From assembly GCA_937925595.1 (NCBI GenBank), contig CALALQ010000372.1, forward strand, positions 1 to 11,321: 11,321 nt of DNA, in the 5' to 3' direction. The notes under the pieces were generated by a model. It was not told the origin of the DNA. It ran no database searches and was given only the letters and a program-made list of their open reading frames with translations. The stretch's first letter is position 1. Each line of letters starts with the position of its first letter. The stretch comes from an uncultured Demequina sp. GTDB lineage: Bacteria; Actinomycetota; Actinomycetes; Actinomycetales; Demequinaceae. The position numbers and the translations under genes are program-made. This document shows, piece after piece, positions 10,889 to 11,321 of the stretch.

Positions 10889-11321
10889 CAGGCGACCTTG
10901 TTCACGGCGCGGTAGATGAGCTCCCCGGCGGTGATGTCCGGGTTGTGGAGGCCGCACGCGCGGCCCCTGGTGACGAACTCGAGGTCGCCGATGCTGTTCT
11001 CCACGACCAGGTAGCTTCCCTCGGCCCCGTCGATGGTGAGGGACCACAGGTCGCCTCGCTGCGCGTCCAGCCAGTCGGGACGACTGTGCTCGGCGTAGTA
11101 GCGAGCTGCGACGCCGGCCGCGTCATCGGCGCCAGGGAGGATGCCGTGCCGGTCACGGAACCGGGACACAACGCCCGTCTGCTCGTTGACGACCGTGATT
11201 GCCTGCTCCCCCAGGTCGAGGTTCCGGTACACGACCCAGGACGAGTCCACCTGCGGGCGCCAGCGGCCGTGCGCTTCGTCGGAAGCGGCGTCGATGAGGC
11301 GGAGAGCTGCGGTCTGGTCCT
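10888..11321 (-). CDS. hypothetical protein, 5' end outside the window
   Basis: The frame is open to the window's right edge, so the start is not seen. A GTG at 11250 could start a 120-residue form, but the 23 codons before it ('DQTAALRLIDAASDEAHGRW' and on) have coding-like composition, so the true start is probably just outside. Visible parts are 'WVVYRNLDLGEQAITVVNEQTG', 'ARYYAEHSRPDWLDAQRGDLWSLTIDG' and 'SYLVVENSIGDLEFVTRG', which look like a beta-rich domain, then 'ITAGELIYRAVNKVA' as a closing helix. No known family is recognised. The stop overlaps the next start. Confidence 0.75.
   Translation of the reverse strand, partial: DQTAALRLIDAASDEAHGRWRPQVDSSWVVYRNLDLGEQAITVVNEQTGVVSRFRDRHGILPGADDAAGVAARYYAEHSRPDWLDAQRGDLWSLTIDGAEGSYLVVENSIGDLEFVTRGRACGLHNPDITAGELIYRAVNKVA

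Noticed and set aside
11248..11250. GTG at 11250 as the start of the last gene
   Set aside because: The frame stays open with coding-like codons to the window edge, so the gene most likely starts beyond it.

Overview
The window looks like part of the early or accessory gene region of a tailed phage (or prophage) of a GC-rich actinobacterium. The evidence is indirect. Genes are short and tightly packed with ATGA, GTGA and TGATG overlaps, G/C is strongly preferred at third codon positions, and the gene types are typical of phages (RusA resolvase, D12-class Dam methylase, DUF262 protein, dATP/dGTP diphosphohydrolase-like protein, HAD phosphatases, PLD-type protein, RNase H). A DUF732-like lipoprotein hints at a Mycobacteriales host. 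No structural, lysis, integrase or polymerase gene is visible, so neither host nor phage type can be fixed.

Layout, with 17 genes called. From 30 to 2741 a minus-strand unit reads, in transcription order, DUF262 protein, hypothetical protein, Lys/Ala-tailed CxC protein, Dam methylase, lipoprotein. A divergent region (2742-2863) separates it from the plus-strand rusA-like gene, which meets a membrane-anchored J-domain gene tail to tail. From 4298 to 4692 lies a non-coding stretch holding seven ~50-bp hairpin repeats and a terminator. Upstream of it a minus-strand pair encodes an NT5C-like HAD protein with a very long acidic tail and a DUF5664-type nucleotide diphosphohydrolase. A second divergent region (6435-6508) drives a plus-strand pair: a PLD-like protein with a histone-H1-like tail and a 45-residue membrane protein. 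A long RNase H protein converges on these. A 265-bp gap (8326-8590) looks like a small-RNA gene with its own promoter and terminator. The right end is a minus-strand run of overlapping genes: a partial hypothetical gene, two small unknowns, a larger unknown, and a HAD phosphatase of the RNA-repair-associated type.

The strongest unlisted signals are in the non-coding DNA. (1) A bipartite promoter-like element occurs three times with 10- or 11-base spacers, upstream of the DUF262 gene, the RNase H gene and the putative small RNA. (2) A related core, CGCGCATAG, sits 7-9 bases before the start codons of four genes, as if transcripts were leaderless or the motif were a start-associated sequence. 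(3) The 50-bp hairpin array includes one unit with a compensatory base-pair change. (4) The putative small RNA comprises several hairpins ending in a perfect 10-bp terminator stem.

Taken together the genes suggest control of nucleotides and nucleic acids (nucleotidase plus diphosphohydrolase, RNase H, resolvase, PLD-type protein, methylase) with some envelope-facing products (lipoprotein, J-domain membrane protein, mini membrane protein). Functional assignments rest on motifs read by eye; no database search was made.
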